DNA of 64,000 nucleotides from Aquabacter sp040755535 (GCA_040755535.1 JBFMAV010000011.1:1-64000), one strand, 5' to 3'; positions 9,289 to 18,592 are shown, counted from the first letter of the stretch. Notes: a model not told the origin generated them from the sequence alone. A program made the numbers and translations.

Positions 9289-9302
9289 GCGGAGAAGCGA
9301 AC

Positions 9303-10298
9303 ATGTCCTCCACCTCCCACGCCGCCCCCGTCCCGCTCGGTGCGCCGCAGGCCGTCGGCGCCCCCGGCGTCTTGAGCCGCTGGCGCGTGCCGCTGTCCAT
9401 CGCTGTGCTGTGCATCCTGCCCTGGGTGCTGCCCTCGCAGGCGCTCGCCGTGAACGTGCTGATCTATGGCCTGTTCGCGGTCGGCTACAATCTGTTGTTC
9501 GGCTACACGGGGCTCCTGTCCTTCGGCCACGCCGCCTTCTTCGGCGGCGGGGCCTATCTCACCGGCATGGCCATCGTGCATTTGGGTCTCGGGTGGTTTC
9601 CCGCCATGCTGGTTGGGGTCGCGGGGTCGAGCGTGCTGGCGGCCGTCATCGGCGCGCTCTCCATCCGCACCCGCGGCATCTATTTCTGCATGGTGACGCT
9701 GGCCCTGTCCCAACTCGTCTATTACACGGCGCTCCAGGCGTCGAACTGGACCGGCGGGGAAAACGGCCTGCGCGGCTTCACCCTCGCCAAGGCGGATGTC
9801 CTCGGTTTGACGGTCAACCTGCTGGACCCGACGCAAAAATACTATTTCCTGATGGTGTTCGCCGCGCTTGCGCTGTGGTTCGTCTCGCGGGTGCTGAACT
9901 CGCCCTTCGGCGCGGCCATCGAGGCGGTGCGGGAGAACGAGACCCGGGCGCGGGCCTGCGGCTATGACGTGGAGCGCACCAAGCTCCTGTCTTTCATTCT
10001 CTCGGGCGCGCTGTGCGGCGTGGCTGGGACATTGTCGGCCATTCACCTGTCCATCGTTCCGTTGGACGCCTTGCATTATCACACATCCTCCATCGTCGTG
10101 ATGATGACCATGCTGGGCGGGGCGGGCAGTTTCTTCGGGCCGTTCGTGGGGGCGCTGGTGTTTCTCCTCATCGAGGACGTGGCCTCGCTCTGGACCTCCC
10201 ACTGGCAGCTCATCGTGGGCATCGTCTTCATCTTGTTCGTGCTGTTCCTGCCCAAGGGCATCTGGGGCACGCTCATCGCTTGGAGGAGCCGTTCATGA
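9303..10298 (+). CDS. Branched-chain-type ABC permease (LivM family)
   Basis: A LivM-type permease of 331 residues with the family run GYNLLFGYTGLLSFGHAAFFGGGAYLTG (core GYTGLLSFGHAAFFGGG) and GGAGSFFGPFVGALVF. The ATG at 9303 follows GGAG by eight bases; a GTG at 9285 overlapping the livH-like stop is an alternative that adds six residues. It pairs with the preceding permease, and its stop overlaps the ATPase gene by four bases. Confidence 0.91.
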   Translation: MSSTSHAAPVPLGAPQAVGAPGVLSRWRVPLSIAVLCILPWVLPSQALAVNVLIYGLFAVGYNLLFGYTGLLSFGHAAFFGGGAYLTGMAIVHLGLGWFPAMLVGVAGSSVLAAVIGALSIRTRGIYFCMVTLALSQLVYYTALQASNWTGGENGLRGFTLAKADVLGLTVNLLDPTQKYYFLMVFAALALWFVSRVLNSPFGAAIEAVRENETRARACGYDVERTKLLSFILSGALCGVAGTLSAIHLSIVPLDALHYHTSSIVVMMTMLGGAGSFFGPFVGALVFLLIEDVASLWTSHWQLIVGIVFILFVLFLPKGIWGTLIAWRSRS

Positions 10299-11047
10299 CC
10301 GCTTTGATGCAGGTCGAGAATGTGGGGCGTTCGTTCGGCGGGTTTGTCGCTCTGGCGGACGTGAGCGCCACCTTCGAGCAGAACAAGGTCACGGCGGTCA
10401 TTGGTCCGAACGGGGCGGGCAAGAGCACCTTCTTCAATGTGCTCTCCGGCGTTCTGCCGCCCTCCAGCGGGTCGATCCGCTTCAAGGGGCAGGAGGTGAC
10501 GGGGCTGAAGCAGCATCGCTTCGCCCATCTCGGCGTCGCCCGCTCCTACCAGATCACCAATCTGTTTCCAAAACTCACCGTGCAGGAGAATGTGCGGGTT
10601 GCCGCTCAGGCCCTGCGCACCCGCTACAATCTGGTTCAGAACCGCGCCGCCTTTCCCGAACTGGTGGAGAAGGCCGACGCCGCCCTCGGCCATGTGGGGC
10701 TTCATGCCAAGCGGTCGCGGGTGGCCAGCGACCTTGCCCATGGCGAGCAGCGGGCGCTGGAGATCGCCATCGCCCTGGTGGCCGATCCCGAGCTTCTGCT
10801 GCTGGACGAGCCCACCGCCGGCATGGGGCCGGAAGAGACCAAGGACATGGTCGCGCTGCTGGAGCGTCTGGCGAGCGAGCGCACCATTCTGCTCGTCGAG
10901 CACAAGATGAAGATGATCCTCGGATTGTCGGATCGCATCCTCGTGCTTCATCACGGACGCCTGATCGCCGACGGCACCCCACAGGCGGTGCAGACCGACC
11001 CCGAGGTGCGGCGCGTCTATCTGGGACAGAATGATGGCTATGCTTGA
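10295..11047 (+). CDS. Branched-chain-type ABC ATPase (LivG family)
   Basis: A 250-residue ATPase with Walker A GPNGAGKS near residue 38, a signature region LAHGEQRALEIA, Walker B LLLLDEPTAGM and the switch histidine in LLVEHKM. It energises the importer encoded just upstream. The start at 10295 is fixed by the ATGA overlap with the permease and a GGAGGAG site. Its 3' end overlaps the second ATPase gene by 17 bp. Confidence 0.93.
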   Translation: MTALMQVENVGRSFGGFVALADVSATFEQNKVTAVIGPNGAGKSTFFNVLSGVLPPSSGSIRFKGQEVTGLKQHRFAHLGVARSYQITNLFPKLTVQENVRVAAQALRTRYNLVQNRAAFPELVEKADAALGHVGLHAKRSRVASDLAHGEQRALEIAIALVADPELLLLDEPTAGMGPEETKDMVALLERLASERTILLVEHKMKMILGLSDRILVLHHGRLIADGTPQAVQTDPEVRRVYLGQNDGYA

Positions 11048-11741
11048 GATTTCCGGGCTGAATGCCTGGTATGGCGCGAGCCACATCCTCCACGGTCTGA
11101 GCTTCAGCGTGGAGCCGGGCGAGATCGTCGCCCTGGTCGGGCGCAACGGGGCGGGCAAAACCTCCACCTTGCGGGCGGTCATGGGGCTCATGCCCCGCGC
11201 TAGCGGCAGCGTGCGGTTCGAGGGCCGTGAGGTGCTGACGCTGGGCGCCCATGATCGCTTCCGCCGTGGCCTTGGCTACGTTCCGGAGGAGCGGCGCATC
11301 GTGCCGAGCCTCACCGTGCGCGAGAACCTCCAGCTCGGCCTGGTGGCGGCCGGACGCACGGACGAGCGCGCGGCCATCGACGAGATCGCCCAGAGCTTCC
11401 CGCGTCTCAAGGAGCGCCTCAACCAGCAGGGCACCACCATGTCCGGCGGTGAGCAGCAGATGCTCGCCATCGCGCGGGCGATGATCTCCCGTCCCAAGAT
11501 GATCCTCCTGGACGAGCCGTCCGAAGGCATCATGCCGGTTCTGGTGGAGGAAATGGGCGTGCTGTTCCGCCGCCTGCGCGACCAGGGCACGACGTTGCTG
11601 CTCGTGGAGCAGAATGTGGAATGGGCGTTGAAGCTCGCCAGCCGTGCTATCATCATCGACCAGGGTGAAATCGTGCACCAGAGCTCGGCCGCGGCGCTGC
11701 TGGCGGACAAGGATATCCAGGACCGCTACTGCGCGGTGTGA
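11031..11741 (+). CDS. Branched-chain-type ABC ATPase (LivF family)
   Basis: A 236-residue ATPase with Walker A GRNGAGKT, the signature TMSGGEQQMLAIARAM, Walker B ILLDEPSEGI and LLVEQNV. LivF enzymes pair with LivG to drive transport. An ATG nine bases downstream of the annotated start is equally possible. This completes a full five-component importer in one transcription unit with the hydroxylase. Confidence 0.93.
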   Translation: MMAMLEISGLNAWYGASHILHGLSFSVEPGEIVALVGRNGAGKTSTLRAVMGLMPRASGSVRFEGREVLTLGAHDRFRRGLGYVPEERRIVPSLTVRENLQLGLVAAGRTDERAAIDEIAQSFPRLKERLNQQGTTMSGGEQQMLAIARAMISRPKMILLDEPSEGIMPVLVEEMGVLFRRLRDQGTTLLLVEQNVEWALKLASRAIIIDQGEIVHQSSAAALLADKDIQDRYCAV

Positions 11742-11756
11742 CCCATCGGAGCTATC

Positions 11757-12233
11757 ATGGACATTTCCGGCGAATATCGCATCGGCGCGCCCCGCGAGAC
11801 GGTCTGGGCGGCGCTGCTGGACCCCGAGATGCTGCACCGCTGCATCCCGGGTTGCAAGGAGCTGGAGCGGACCGGGGAGAACGCGTTCTCCGCCAAGGTG
11901 CAGATCAAGGTGGGGCCGGTCTCCGCCACCTTCACCGGCAGCGTGGAATTGCAGGACATTGTCGCCCCCGACAGCCTGCGCATTGTCGGCCAGGGAAATG
12001 GTGGGGTCGCGGGCTTCGCCAAGGGCGAGGCGAAGGTCACCCTTGCGCAGGATGGGGAAGACACCGTCCTGTCTTATGTTGCGGACGCCCAGATCGGCGG
12101 CAAGCTCGCTTCGCTGGGCGGTCGTCTCATCCAGTCCACGGCGCGCAAGCTCGCCGACCAGTTCTTCTCCAGCTTCGCCACAGCCCTAGGCGCGGATGCG
12201 TCCGGCTTGAACGAGGCGGAACAGAGTGCCTGA
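11757..12233 (+). CDS. CoxG-like SRPBCC-domain protein
   Basis: A 158-residue protein of the CoxG (CO dehydrogenase subunit G) group, with the SRPBCC/START-like fold predicted from the typical opening GEYRIGAPRETVWAALLDPE and the following CIPGCKELE. In carboxydotrophs CoxG helps attach the enzyme to the membrane, and relatives accompany other molybdenum hydroxylases. It sits 15 bp after livF with GGAG before the ATG and is probably the last gene of the operon, linking importer genes back to the hydroxylase. Confidence 0.85.
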   Translation: MDISGEYRIGAPRETVWAALLDPEMLHRCIPGCKELERTGENAFSAKVQIKVGPVSATFTGSVELQDIVAPDSLRIVGQGNGGVAGFAKGEAKVTLAQDGEDTVLSYVADAQIGGKLASLGGRLIQSTARKLADQFFSSFATALGADASGLNEAEQSA

Positions 12234-12259
12234 CGCGGCGCGAGGGGAAGCAGGGGTTT

Positions 12260-12610
12260 TCAACTCGCGATACGCAAATCCTCTCGCATTGCCATTTTGA
12301 GATCGTTGTGAGCCGCGCTCCGCAGAATTCGATCATCGTTGGTGTCAACGATGCGGGATATCGCGTCGCGCACCGAGGCGGGAGCTACTAGTTCGCACCT
12401 CATTTGCCAATACCCGAACGCCTTAGCCGCTTCATCGGTGCCCTCTACGGCAGCGCGATGATAGGCCTCTAGCAATCCGATATACGCCGCCTGCTTCTCG
12501 CGGAATCTGCGTTCATCTTGCTGAGTGCGGCGGGACAGCCACGCTTGCACCATAGCAGTGACGATGCTTCCGAGGCCGAATGCAGTTAGAAGCGGTATCA
12601 GTGTTGACAT
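12260..12610 (-). CDS. Small membrane-anchored protein of unknown function
   Basis: A 116-residue protein I do not recognise. The first 24 residues form one hydrophobic segment (LIPLLTAFGLGSIVTAMVQA), followed by a charged, helical stretch rich in Arg, Gln and Glu that may be a coiled coil facing the cytoplasm. The gene has visibly lower GC than its neighbours and sits beside a tRNA gene, which may indicate acquisition by transfer. The ribosome site is poor, so it may not be translated well from this start. Confidence 0.6.
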   Translation of the reverse strand: MSTLIPLLTAFGLGSIVTAMVQAWLSRRTQQDERRFREKQAAYIGLLEAYHRAAVEGTDEAAKAFGYWQMRCELVAPASVRDAISRIVDTNDDRILRSAAHNDLKMAMREDLRIAS

Positions 12611-12758
12611 GCAGGAAGCTTATCCTAAAGCGCAACGTCAACAATCGAGTACGAAAGGCCAGCGCACGTGCAGAATTCCGTCGACACCAAAACGCCGTGA
12701 GGAACTATCTCCAGCCATTTTCAGCATTTGCGGAAAAGAAATTAGCAACAGAATTAAG

Positions 12759-12843
12759 TGGTGCCCAGGAGAGGACTCGAACCTCCACGGTGTTACCCAC
12801 TGGTACCTGAAACCAGCGCGTCTACCAATTCCGCCACCTGGGC
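12759..12843 (-). tRNA. tRNA-Leu (CAG anticodon)
   Basis: Read on the minus strand, 12843-12837 (GCCCAGG) pairs with 12769-12763 to form the acceptor stem. The D-arm contains GGCGGAATTGGTAGAC, the anticodon loop TTCAGGT carries CAG, a long variable arm marks a class II tRNA, and the T-arm contains GGTTCGAGTCC. The discriminator A and an encoded CCA (12761-12759) complete an 85-nt gene. It reads CUG codons, which are abundant in this GC-rich genome. Confidence 0.97.
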
Positions 12844-13024
12844 CACGTCGCTTCGGGAAGCGACGGGAGGCGACACATAAGGGAGGCGGTTCGCTCTTGT
12901 CAACGCCTTCACGCGGCGCTTTGCGAAAAATGGACGGAAGGGGGTGTTCATCCACAGGCCCGATACGCAGGTCCGTCTGCCGGCGAGGGTGCGGGCGCCG
13001 GGATGGGCGCCCGCTCTGGCGGCG

Positions 13025-13798
13025 TCAGTCCTTGTTGAACTCAGGCGCGCGCTTGGCGATGAAGGCGGCCATGCCTTCCTTCTGGTCCGCGAGCCCGAAC
13101 TGGGACTGGAAGACCCGGCGTTCGAAGCGAATGCCCTCGGCAAGGCTCGTCTCGAAGGCGCGGTTGACGCTTTCCTTGGTCATCATGGCCACCGGCAGGG
13201 AGGTGGCGGCGATGGTGGCGGCGACCTTCAGCGCCTCTTCCACCAGGTCCGCCGCCGGCACGATCCGCGAGACGAGGCCGCAGCGCTCGGCTTCCACCGC
13301 ATCCATCATGCGCCCGGTGAGGCACATTTCCATGGCCTTGGACTTGCCGACGAAGCGGGCGAGACGCTGGGTGCCGCCGGAGCCCGGCATGACGCCGAGG
13401 CGGATTTCCGGCTGGCCGAAGCGGGCATTGTCCGCCGCAAGGATGAAGTCGCACATCATGGCAAGCTCGCACCCGCCGCCGAGCGCGACCCCCGCCACCG
13501 CCGCGATGATGGGCTTGCGGGTGCGCGAGAGGCGCTCCCAGGGCGTGATGAAGTCGTCCAGATAGGTGTCGGGATAATCGAAGTTCTGCATCTCCTTGAT
13601 GTCCGCGCCGGCCGCGAAGGCCCGCTCGGAGCCGGTCAGCACCAGGCAGCCGATGCCGCGATCCGCCTCCAGGGCATCGAGAGCGGCGGAGAGGTCGCGG
13701 ATCAGCTGCATGCTGATCGCGTTCAGCGCCTGCGGGCGATGCAGGCGGATAAGACCCACCCGACCATGCGTTTCCACCTGAACCGTCTCAAACTCCAT
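13025..13798 (-). CDS. Enoyl-CoA hydratase
   Basis: A 257-residue crotonase-family enzyme. The oxyanion-hole segments AFAAGADIKEM and GVALGGGCELAMMCD are present, and the two catalytic acidic positions of hydratases appear in the second conserved block. It should add water to short- or medium-chain 2-enoyl-CoA in fatty acid or amino acid oxidation. The ATG at 13798 follows GGGAGG by seven bases; the frame is open upstream but without a start signal. It stands alone between tRNA-Leu and mutM. Confidence 0.9.
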   Translation of the reverse strand: MEFETVQVETHGRVGLIRLHRPQALNAISMQLIRDLSAALDALEADRGIGCLVLTGSERAFAAGADIKEMQNFDYPDTYLDDFITPWERLSRTRKPIIAAVAGVALGGGCELAMMCDFILAADNARFGQPEIRLGVMPGSGGTQRLARFVGKSKAMEMCLTGRMMDAVEAERCGLVSRIVPAADLVEEALKVAATIAATSLPVAMMTKESVNRAFETSLAEGIRFERRVFQSQFGLADQKEGMAAFIAKRAPEFNKD

Positions 13799-13974
13799 CG
13801 TCTGCCTCCCGTCGGCTTTGCGCCATCCGTGGGCCGGTGACCGGCCCTCACGGCTCGCGCCCGTTCCCAGTGGGAAATCGACGCGCAAGCCCTGCCGCGT
13901 CTGTAGCATCTTGCCGGGCCTGCGCCCACGCGCAGGGACGCGCAGGAGCGCGCCCAGCCATGCGCGCAGCCCGC

Positions 13975-14856
13975 TCAGCGCTGGCAGGTGGAGCAGAAGA
14001 AGGTGGAGCGGGCGCCCTGGACGATCCTTTGGACCGTTCCCTTGCAGCGATAGGTCGGGCAGGGGGCGCCCTCGCGGTCATAGACGCGAAACTTGTGCTG
14101 GAAATAGCCGAGTTCACCATCCACCCGGCGATGATCGCGCAGGCTCGACCCGCCGGCGAGGATCGCTTCGCGCAGCACATCGCGAATGGCGGTGACCAGC
14201 CGTTCCGCCCGCTCGGTGGGGCCGCCGGCCTTGGTTGCGAGGGTTGCGGCGAGCCGGCGCGGCGAGAGGCGCGCCCGGTTCAGGGCCTCGCACACATAGA
14301 TATTGCCGAGGCCCGCGACGATCTTCTGGTCCAGCAGCGCGCTCTTCAGACTGGTGCGGCGCCCGGCGCAGGCCCCCGACAGATAGGCGGCGTTGAAATG
14401 ATTGCCGAGCGGCTCGGGACCGAGATTGCGCAGCAGCGGGTGGCTGTCGAGCCGGTCATAGGGGACGAGGAGGATGGCACCGAAGCGGCGGGGATCATTG
14501 AATGTGACGGTGGCGCCACCTGCGAGGCGCAGGACCACATGATCATGCGGCCCCGGTTCGCCGCGCGGATGATGAAACGCGCCGGGACGCGCGTTCGCGC
14601 CGTGGCCCTCGATCCGGATGGAGCCCGACATGCCGAGATGCAGGATGAGAACCTCGCCGCCGTCCAGGTCCGCGAGCAGATATTTGGCGCGCCGGCCGAC
14701 AGCCTCGATCCGGCGGCCTTCCAGTCGTTCCGCCAGATCCACCGGCAGCGGCCAGCGCAGATCGGGGCGGCGCGCTTCCGCACTTTCGATCACGGCGCCC
14801 TGCAGGACGGGCATGAGACCGCGGCGGACCGTTTCCACCTCGGGCAGTTCTGGCAT
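13975..14856 (-). CDS. mutM: Formamidopyrimidine-DNA glycosylase
   Basis: This DNA repair enzyme removes 8-oxoguanine and formamidopyrimidines and nicks the site. The mature N terminus PELPEVE provides the catalytic proline and glutamate, so the ATG at 14856 must be the start rather than the one four codons upstream. The lysine-containing LHLGMSGS segment and the C-terminal zinc finger are present. The finger has C-x4-C in its first half and CSTC in its second, a common spacing in this group. Length is 293 residues, normal for the family. Confidence 0.96.
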   Translation of the reverse strand: MPELPEVETVRRGLMPVLQGAVIESAEARRPDLRWPLPVDLAERLEGRRIEAVGRRAKYLLADLDGGEVLILHLGMSGSIRIEGHGANARPGAFHHPRGEPGPHDHVVLRLAGGATVTFNDPRRFGAILLVPYDRLDSHPLLRNLGPEPLGNHFNAAYLSGACAGRRTSLKSALLDQKIVAGLGNIYVCEALNRARLSPRRLAATLATKAGGPTERAERLVTAIRDVLREAILAGGSSLRDHRRVDGELGYFQHKFRVYDREGAPCPTYRCKGTVQRIVQGARSTFFCSTCQR

Positions 14857-15039
14857 CTGATCCTTCAACGCTTCGGCGCGGCCATCCCGGCGCGCGCCGC
14901 ATGATTCATGACACGCCTATGAAGCTAGCGGTGCGGCGCGGTGGCGCAAGCCATAATGCAAAGCGCGCCCCGCGCGGTGGATAACCCAGCGGAATGGTCA
15001 CCCAGTCGCCTTGGATGAATTGCCGGCAAACGGACTCTT

Positions 15040-16230
15040 TTATTCCGCTGCTCCGGGCAAAGACAGACCGAGCGGAGGGCCCTTGGGGGCGGGTTCCACA
15101 GCGGGTGGCGCCTCAAATTCCAGCTGTTCCAGCCGCATGCCACGCTTGGCGATCTTGTCCGCCGAAATGAGCACGTTCGACACGTCGTCGCCGACCTGCC
15201 CGAAATGCTTGGAAAGGTCGCCGACGCGATTTCTGAGCCGGGTCACGTCCTTCACCAATTCGCCCACTTCGGCCCGGATGCGATCCGCCTGCTCGCGCAT
15301 GCGTGCATCCTTTGAGATGGCCTGGACCACCTGGATGGCGAGCATGAGCAGGGAGGGTGACACGATCACCACGCGGGCACGAAACGCCTTCTGGATCACG
15401 TCGTCGAAATTCTCATGCAGTTCGGCATAAACGGATTCGGAGGGCACGAAGATGAGGGCGATGTCCTGGGTCTCGCCGGCCACAAGATAGCGGTCCGCCA
15501 CGTCGCTCACATGCTTCAGCATGTCGGCGGAGAGCCGCGCCGCAGCACTCTTGCGCGCCTCCGGCGATTGCGCCTCGCGAAACGCCGTGACGGATTCCAG
15601 CGGGAACTTGGCGTCCACGAGCAGGGGGCGATGGTCGCCCGGCAGGAAGACCGCGCAGTCCGGCCGCTTGTTGTTGGACAGCGTGTACTGGAAGGCATAG
15701 CTGTCCTTCGGAAGCCCGTCCGAGATGATCGCCTCCATCCGGGCCTGCCCGAAGGCGCCGCGGGCCTGCTTGTTGGAGAGGGTCTCACGCAGGGAGACCA
15801 CCTGCGTCGAGAGATCCGCCAGGCTTTTTTCCGCTTTCTCCACCATGACCAACCGCTCGGCCAGTTTGGTCAGGCTCTCGTGGGTCGCGCGCGCCGCCGT
15901 GGAAAAGCTCTCGCCGAGGCGGTGGGAGGTCGAATCAAGCCGCTCGGACACCGCGCGCGCCAGCTCGCTCTGGCGCTGCGCAAGCACCTCTCCCATGCTT
16001 TGGACGCGCCCGGTGGTTTCCGCCTGAATCCGCGCGAGATCGCGCAGGCGCGCTTCCATCTCGCGGGCATGGGCGGCCATCTCCTCCGCCTCGACCGCGC
16101 GGGCCTGAGCCGCACGCCGGGCGGAGAGGGTCATGGACCCCAAAAGAACAACCGCCAGTCCTGTCAGCGCCGCCAGAAACACGCTCTGGGACACAGGGAA
16201 CGTACCGAGATGAAAGAGGATGTCGCTCAT
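15040..16230 (-). CDS. rmuC: DNA recombination protein RmuC
   Basis: A 396-residue RmuC-family protein. It starts with one membrane segment (residues 15-33), continues with a long coiled coil rich in Ala, Arg and Glu, and ends with the conserved RmuC nuclease-like domain containing AVFLPGDHRPLLVDAKFPLE. Family members limit inversions at short inverted repeats and are related to restriction endonuclease folds. AAGGAGGAG precedes the ATG. It is divergent from def. Confidence 0.93.
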   Translation of the reverse strand: MSDILFHLGTFPVSQSVFLAALTGLAVVLLGSMTLSARRAAQARAVEAEEMAAHAREMEARLRDLARIQAETTGRVQSMGEVLAQRQSELARAVSERLDSTSHRLGESFSTAARATHESLTKLAERLVMVEKAEKSLADLSTQVVSLRETLSNKQARGAFGQARMEAIISDGLPKDSYAFQYTLSNNKRPDCAVFLPGDHRPLLVDAKFPLESVTAFREAQSPEARKSAAARLSADMLKHVSDVADRYLVAGETQDIALIFVPSESVYAELHENFDDVIQKAFRARVVIVSPSLLMLAIQVVQAISKDARMREQADRIRAEVGELVKDVTRLRNRVGDLSKHFGQVGDDVSNVLISADKIAKRGMRLEQLEFEAPPAVEPAPKGPPLGLSLPGAAE

Positions 16231-16311
16231 GGCTCCTCCTTACCCGATTCCGTCCCTCGAACAAAGAGCGAACATGTTGACCGTGCGTGGATGTTCGCCT
16301 ATCTGCCAAGC

Positions 16312-16830
16312 ATGGCCATACGTCCCATCCTCATCATCCCAGAGCCTCGGCTGCGGCAGATTTGCGCGCCGGTGGACACCATCGACCGCGAGATCGAGGC
16401 GCTGGTCGCGGACATGTTCGAGACCATGTATGACGCGCCGGGCATCGGGCTCGCCGCGCCGCAGGTGGGCGTGTTGCGGCGAGTGGTGACGATCGACCTC
16501 GCGCGCGAGGATGAGCCGCGCCAGCCGCTCACGCTGATCAACCCGGAACTGGTCGCCGCATCCGAGGAGCTTTCAGTCTATAGTGAGGGGTGCCTCTCGA
16601 TCCCCGATTATTACGAGGAGGTGGAGCGGCCGGCCGAGGTGACGGTGCGCTACACCACGTTGAAGGGCGCGCGCGAGGAGCAACGCGTGACCGGATTGCT
16701 GGCGACCTGCGTCCAGCACGAGATTGACCATCTCAACGGCGTGCTGTTCATCGATCACCTTTCCAAGTTGAAGCGCGACCGGGTGACCAAGAAGTTCGCT
16801 AAGGCGGCGCGGCGCGAGACCACCGGCTGA
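16312..16830 (+). CDS. def: Peptide deformylase
   Basis: The 172-residue protein removes the formyl group from new polypeptides. All three active-site motifs are present: GIGLAAPQVG near residue 45, EGCLSIP near residue 95 and QHEIDHLNG near residue 137, which together supply the metal ligands and catalytic glutamate. The start at 16312 matches the family opening MAIRPIL; an in-frame ATG seven codons upstream is possible. It is followed by fmt after 18 bp in the usual def-fmt order. Confidence 0.96.
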   Translation: MAIRPILIIPEPRLRQICAPVDTIDREIEALVADMFETMYDAPGIGLAAPQVGVLRRVVTIDLAREDEPRQPLTLINPELVAASEELSVYSEGCLSIPDYYEEVERPAEVTVRYTTLKGAREEQRVTGLLATCVQHEIDHLNGVLFIDHLSKLKRDRVTKKFAKAARRETTG

Positions 16831-16848
16831 GCCGGTCGGGGAGAGTTC

Positions 16849-17769
16849 ATGCGCATCATTTTCATGGGGACGCCGGATTTCGCCGTGCCGACCCTCACCG
16901 AGATTGTCGGGCGGGGCCACGAGGTGGTCGCGGTCTACAGCCGCGCGCCCGCGCCCGGCGGTCGGCGGGGGCTCGATCTCGTGCCCTCTCCCGTCCATGC
17001 GGTGGCGGAGAGCTTCGGGCTGCCGGTCTTCACGCCCAAGACCCTGCGCGGCGAGGAGGCCGCCGAGCAGGTGCGCTCGCTCGCGGCAGACGTGGCCGTG
17101 GTGGTCGCCTATGGCATGCTCCTGCCGCAAGCGGTGCTGGATGCGCCGGCCCTGGGCTGTCTTAATCTGCACGGCTCGCTCCTGCCGCGCTGGCGCGGCG
17201 CCGCGCCCATCCAGCGCGCCATCATGGCCGGGGACCGGGAGACCGGCGTCGCGGTCATGCGCATGGAGGCGGGCCTCGATACGGGCCCCGTCGGTCTTCT
17301 GGAGCGCATCGCCATCGGCCCCGACATGACGGCGGGGGAATTGCACGATCGCATGATGATCGTGGGGGCGGACCTCATGGGGCGCGCATTGGCCGCCCTG
17401 GAGCGGGGCGGTCTGCATTTCACGCCGCAGCCTGAGGAGGGCGTCGTCTACGCCCACAAGATCGACAAGGCCGAGGCCCGCATTGATTGGACCCGTCCGG
17501 CCGAGGAGGTCCATAATCGCATTCGCGGCCTCTCGCCCTTTCCCGGGGCCTGGTTCGCCCTGGAGGACGGGACGCGCGTGAAGGTCCTGCGCTCCGCCCT
17601 GGCGCAGGGCGCGGGCGCGCCGGGAACTGTGGCCGGCGAGGGCCTGGTCATTGCCTGCGGCAGCGGGGCGGTGCGGCTCGTGGAACTGCAGAAGGCCGGC
17701 AAGCAGCCCATGGCGGCGGATGTGTTCTTGCGCGGCAATCCGCTTCCCGCAGGAAACCGCCTCGCGTGA
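16849..17769 (+). CDS. fmt: Methionyl-tRNA formyltransferase
   Basis: A 306-residue enzyme that formylates initiator Met-tRNA using 10-formyltetrahydrofolate. It opens with the family sequence MRIIFMGTPDFAVPTL and contains the folate-binding segment LNLHGSLLPRWRGAAPIQRAI near residues 108-125 (core HGSLLPRWRGAAP). GGGGAGAG precedes the start. It is coexpressed with def, whose product later removes the formyl group, and with truA ten bases downstream. Confidence 0.97.
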   Translation: MRIIFMGTPDFAVPTLTEIVGRGHEVVAVYSRAPAPGGRRGLDLVPSPVHAVAESFGLPVFTPKTLRGEEAAEQVRSLAADVAVVVAYGMLLPQAVLDAPALGCLNLHGSLLPRWRGAAPIQRAIMAGDRETGVAVMRMEAGLDTGPVGLLERIAIGPDMTAGELHDRMMIVGADLMGRALAALERGGLHFTPQPEEGVVYAHKIDKAEARIDWTRPAEEVHNRIRGLSPFPGAWFALEDGTRVKVLRSALAQGAGAPGTVAGEGLVIACGSGAVRLVELQKAGKQPMAADVFLRGNPLPAGNRLA

Positions 17770-17779
17770 GGTCCGCCTG

Positions 17780-18592
17780 ATGCCCCGCTACAAGCTCACC
17801 ATCGAGTATGATGGGACGCCTTTTTGCGGCTGGCAGACGCAAGCGGGCGTGCCAACGGTGCAAGCGGTGCTCACCGACGCCTTGGAGCGGTTTTGCGGCG
17901 TTCGGGTGCATGTGGCCGGCGCGGGCCGCACCGATGCGGGGGTCCATGCCACGGGGCAGGTCGCCCATATCGATCTCGACCGCGCGTTTCGGCCCGACAC
18001 GATCCGCGATGCCATGACCGCGCATCTGCGTCCCCACCCCGTCGCGGTACTGGCGGCGGAACGGGTGCCGGATGAGTTCGATGCGCGCTTTTCGGCCCGC
18101 AAGCGCCACTATCTCTATCGCATTATCAATCGGAGGCCCGATCTCTCCCTGGACCGCGACCGGGCATGGCGGGTGCCCCAGCTACTGGATGCCGAGGCAA
18201 TGCATGCGGCGGCCCAGCGCCTGCTCGGCAAGCATGATTTTTCCACGTTCCGGGCTGCCGAATGTCAGGCGGCTTCGCCGATCAAGACGCTGGACCAATT
18301 GGATGTGGCGCGCGTCGGGACTGAAATCCGGATCCACACCAGCGCGCGCTCCTTCCTCCATCATCAGGTGCGCTCCATGGTGGGATCCCTGTTGCGGGTG
18401 GGGGAGGGGCGCTGGAGCGCCGACGATCTGTTCGCCGCGCTGCAATCGCGGGATCGCGCGCGCTGCGGCCCCATGGCGCCGGCCTGCGGCCTCTATCTGG
18501 CGCAGGTCGATTACGGAGCCGAAAACAGGGCCTCTGATGCCTCCGATGGTCTTGATTCGGGCGGCGACGGCGGCGACGCGGCCAATTTGTAA
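17780..18592 (+). CDS. truA: tRNA pseudouridine(38-40) synthase TruA
   Basis: A 270-residue pseudouridine synthase that modifies the anticodon arm of many tRNAs. The catalytic aspartate lies in AGRTDAGVHATGQ near residue 54, and the RNA-binding block ARSFLHHQVRSMVG is present. The ATG at 17780 matches the family start (MPRYKLTIEYDGT); the frame is open for 43 codons upstream inside fmt, which is not used. It completes a def-fmt-truA operon, a common alphaproteobacterial arrangement. Confidence 0.96.
   Translation: MPRYKLTIEYDGTPFCGWQTQAGVPTVQAVLTDALERFCGVRVHVAGAGRTDAGVHATGQVAHIDLDRAFRPDTIRDAMTAHLRPHPVAVLAAERVPDEFDARFSARKRHYLYRIINRRPDLSLDRDRAWRVPQLLDAEAMHAAAQRLLGKHDFSTFRAAECQAASPIKTLDQLDVARVGTEIRIHTSARSFLHHQVRSMVGSLLRVGEGRWSADDLFAALQSRDRARCGPMAPACGLYLAQVDYGAENRASDASDGLDSGGDGGDAANL

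Noticed and set aside
12759..12843. tRNA-Leu as an attachment site of a current genomic island
   Set aside because: No integrase gene and no repeat of the tRNA 3' end were seen within the window; only a small GC anomaly remains.
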